Of a stretch of DNA of 6,331 bases, positions 6,283 to 6,331 are shown in pieces (within the stretch, counting starts at the first letter, position 1; each line of letters begins with the position of its first letter). Under the pieces are notes generated by a model that ran no database searches, had not been told where the DNA came from, and saw only the letters and a program-made list of their open reading frames with translations. The translations under genes and the position numbers were made by a program. The stretch comes from an uncultured Ruminococcus sp. GTDB taxonomy: Bacteria; Bacillota; Clostridia; Oscillospirales; Ruminococcaceae. The stretch is from the NCBI GenBank assembly GCA_945876405.1, contig CAMCOJ010000125.1, forward strand, positions 1 to 6,331. The letters run 5' to 3'.

Positions 6283-6319
6283 AGTGAACGTCAAAATAAA
6301 TTTGACTTTCACTATAATT
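6277..6319. repeat. Long near-perfect inverted repeat at the right edge
   Basis: Positions 6277-6295 pair with 6301-6319 in a 19-bp stem with a single mismatch (6289 against 6307) and a 5-nt loop. It is AT-rich (AATTATAGTGAA... / ...TTCACTATAATT). The first arm shares its outer bases with the second arm of the neighbouring hairpin (6269-6280), so the two structures compete. The plus side continues into AATTTATTTTTA, so it might act as a plus-strand terminator. It could also be part of a small non-autonomous element cut by the window edge. Confidence 0.6.
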
Positions 6320-6331
6320 AATTTATTTTTA

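Noticed and set aside
6302..6318. TTGACT and TATAAT near the right edge as a promoter
   Set aside because: The boxes are only five bases apart and are parts of the 19-bp inverted repeat. No correctly spaced pair is found.

Overview
The window looks like a low-GC Clostridia-type Firmicutes chromosome, and the Ruminococcus / Oscillospiraceae area is my best guess. The grounds are AT-rich DNA, strong AGGAGG-type ribosome binding sites, near-consensus sigma-A promoters, intrinsic hairpin terminators and protein sequences of that flavour. The taxonomic call is inference; there is no rRNA or other marker gene here.

Layout. Positions 1-180 hold a terminator-like hairpin and a perfect-consensus promoter. 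They precede a plus-strand gene (181-1404) for an AAA ATPase of the AAA_14/DUF4143 type. A 286-bp intergenic stretch follows. It carries a second perfect-consensus promoter (TTGACA, 17 bp, TATAAT) and a structured leader with a terminator hairpin and a mutually exclusive alternative pairing, an arrangement typical of transcription attenuators or riboswitches. The leader runs into a 443-residue plus-strand gene (1691-3022) that fuses a bacterial-type poly(ADP-ribose) glycohydrolase macro domain (TIGR02452-like) to a C-terminal NADAR (YbiA/DUF1768) domain. Next comes a remnant of a MATE-family transporter (about 3103-3336), preceded by an orphan ribosome binding site.

From the right, a convergent minus-strand operon encodes an ECF-like sigma factor (6104-5505). 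It overlaps by 20 bp a 714-residue single-pass membrane protein (5524-3380) with a short cytoplasmic N-terminus and a large, probably beta-propeller-like extracytoplasmic domain. By position and topology this is the cognate anti-sigma factor / sensor. The two convergent units meet at a hairpin (3336-3372) that is a good terminator for the minus strand. Its near-identical copy lies at 6246-6282, within a cluster of three hairpins at the right edge (6180-6319) that probably insulates the sigma operon from upstream transcription.

How the parts relate. The sigma factor and membrane protein clearly form one signalling unit. The PARG-NADAR fusion joins two hydrolase families that both act on ADP-ribose linkages, suggesting an enzyme that reverses ADP-ribosylation of more than one kind of target. 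No ADP-ribosyltransferase toxin lies in the window. The fusion gene together with its switch-like leader is the most interesting part of the window.
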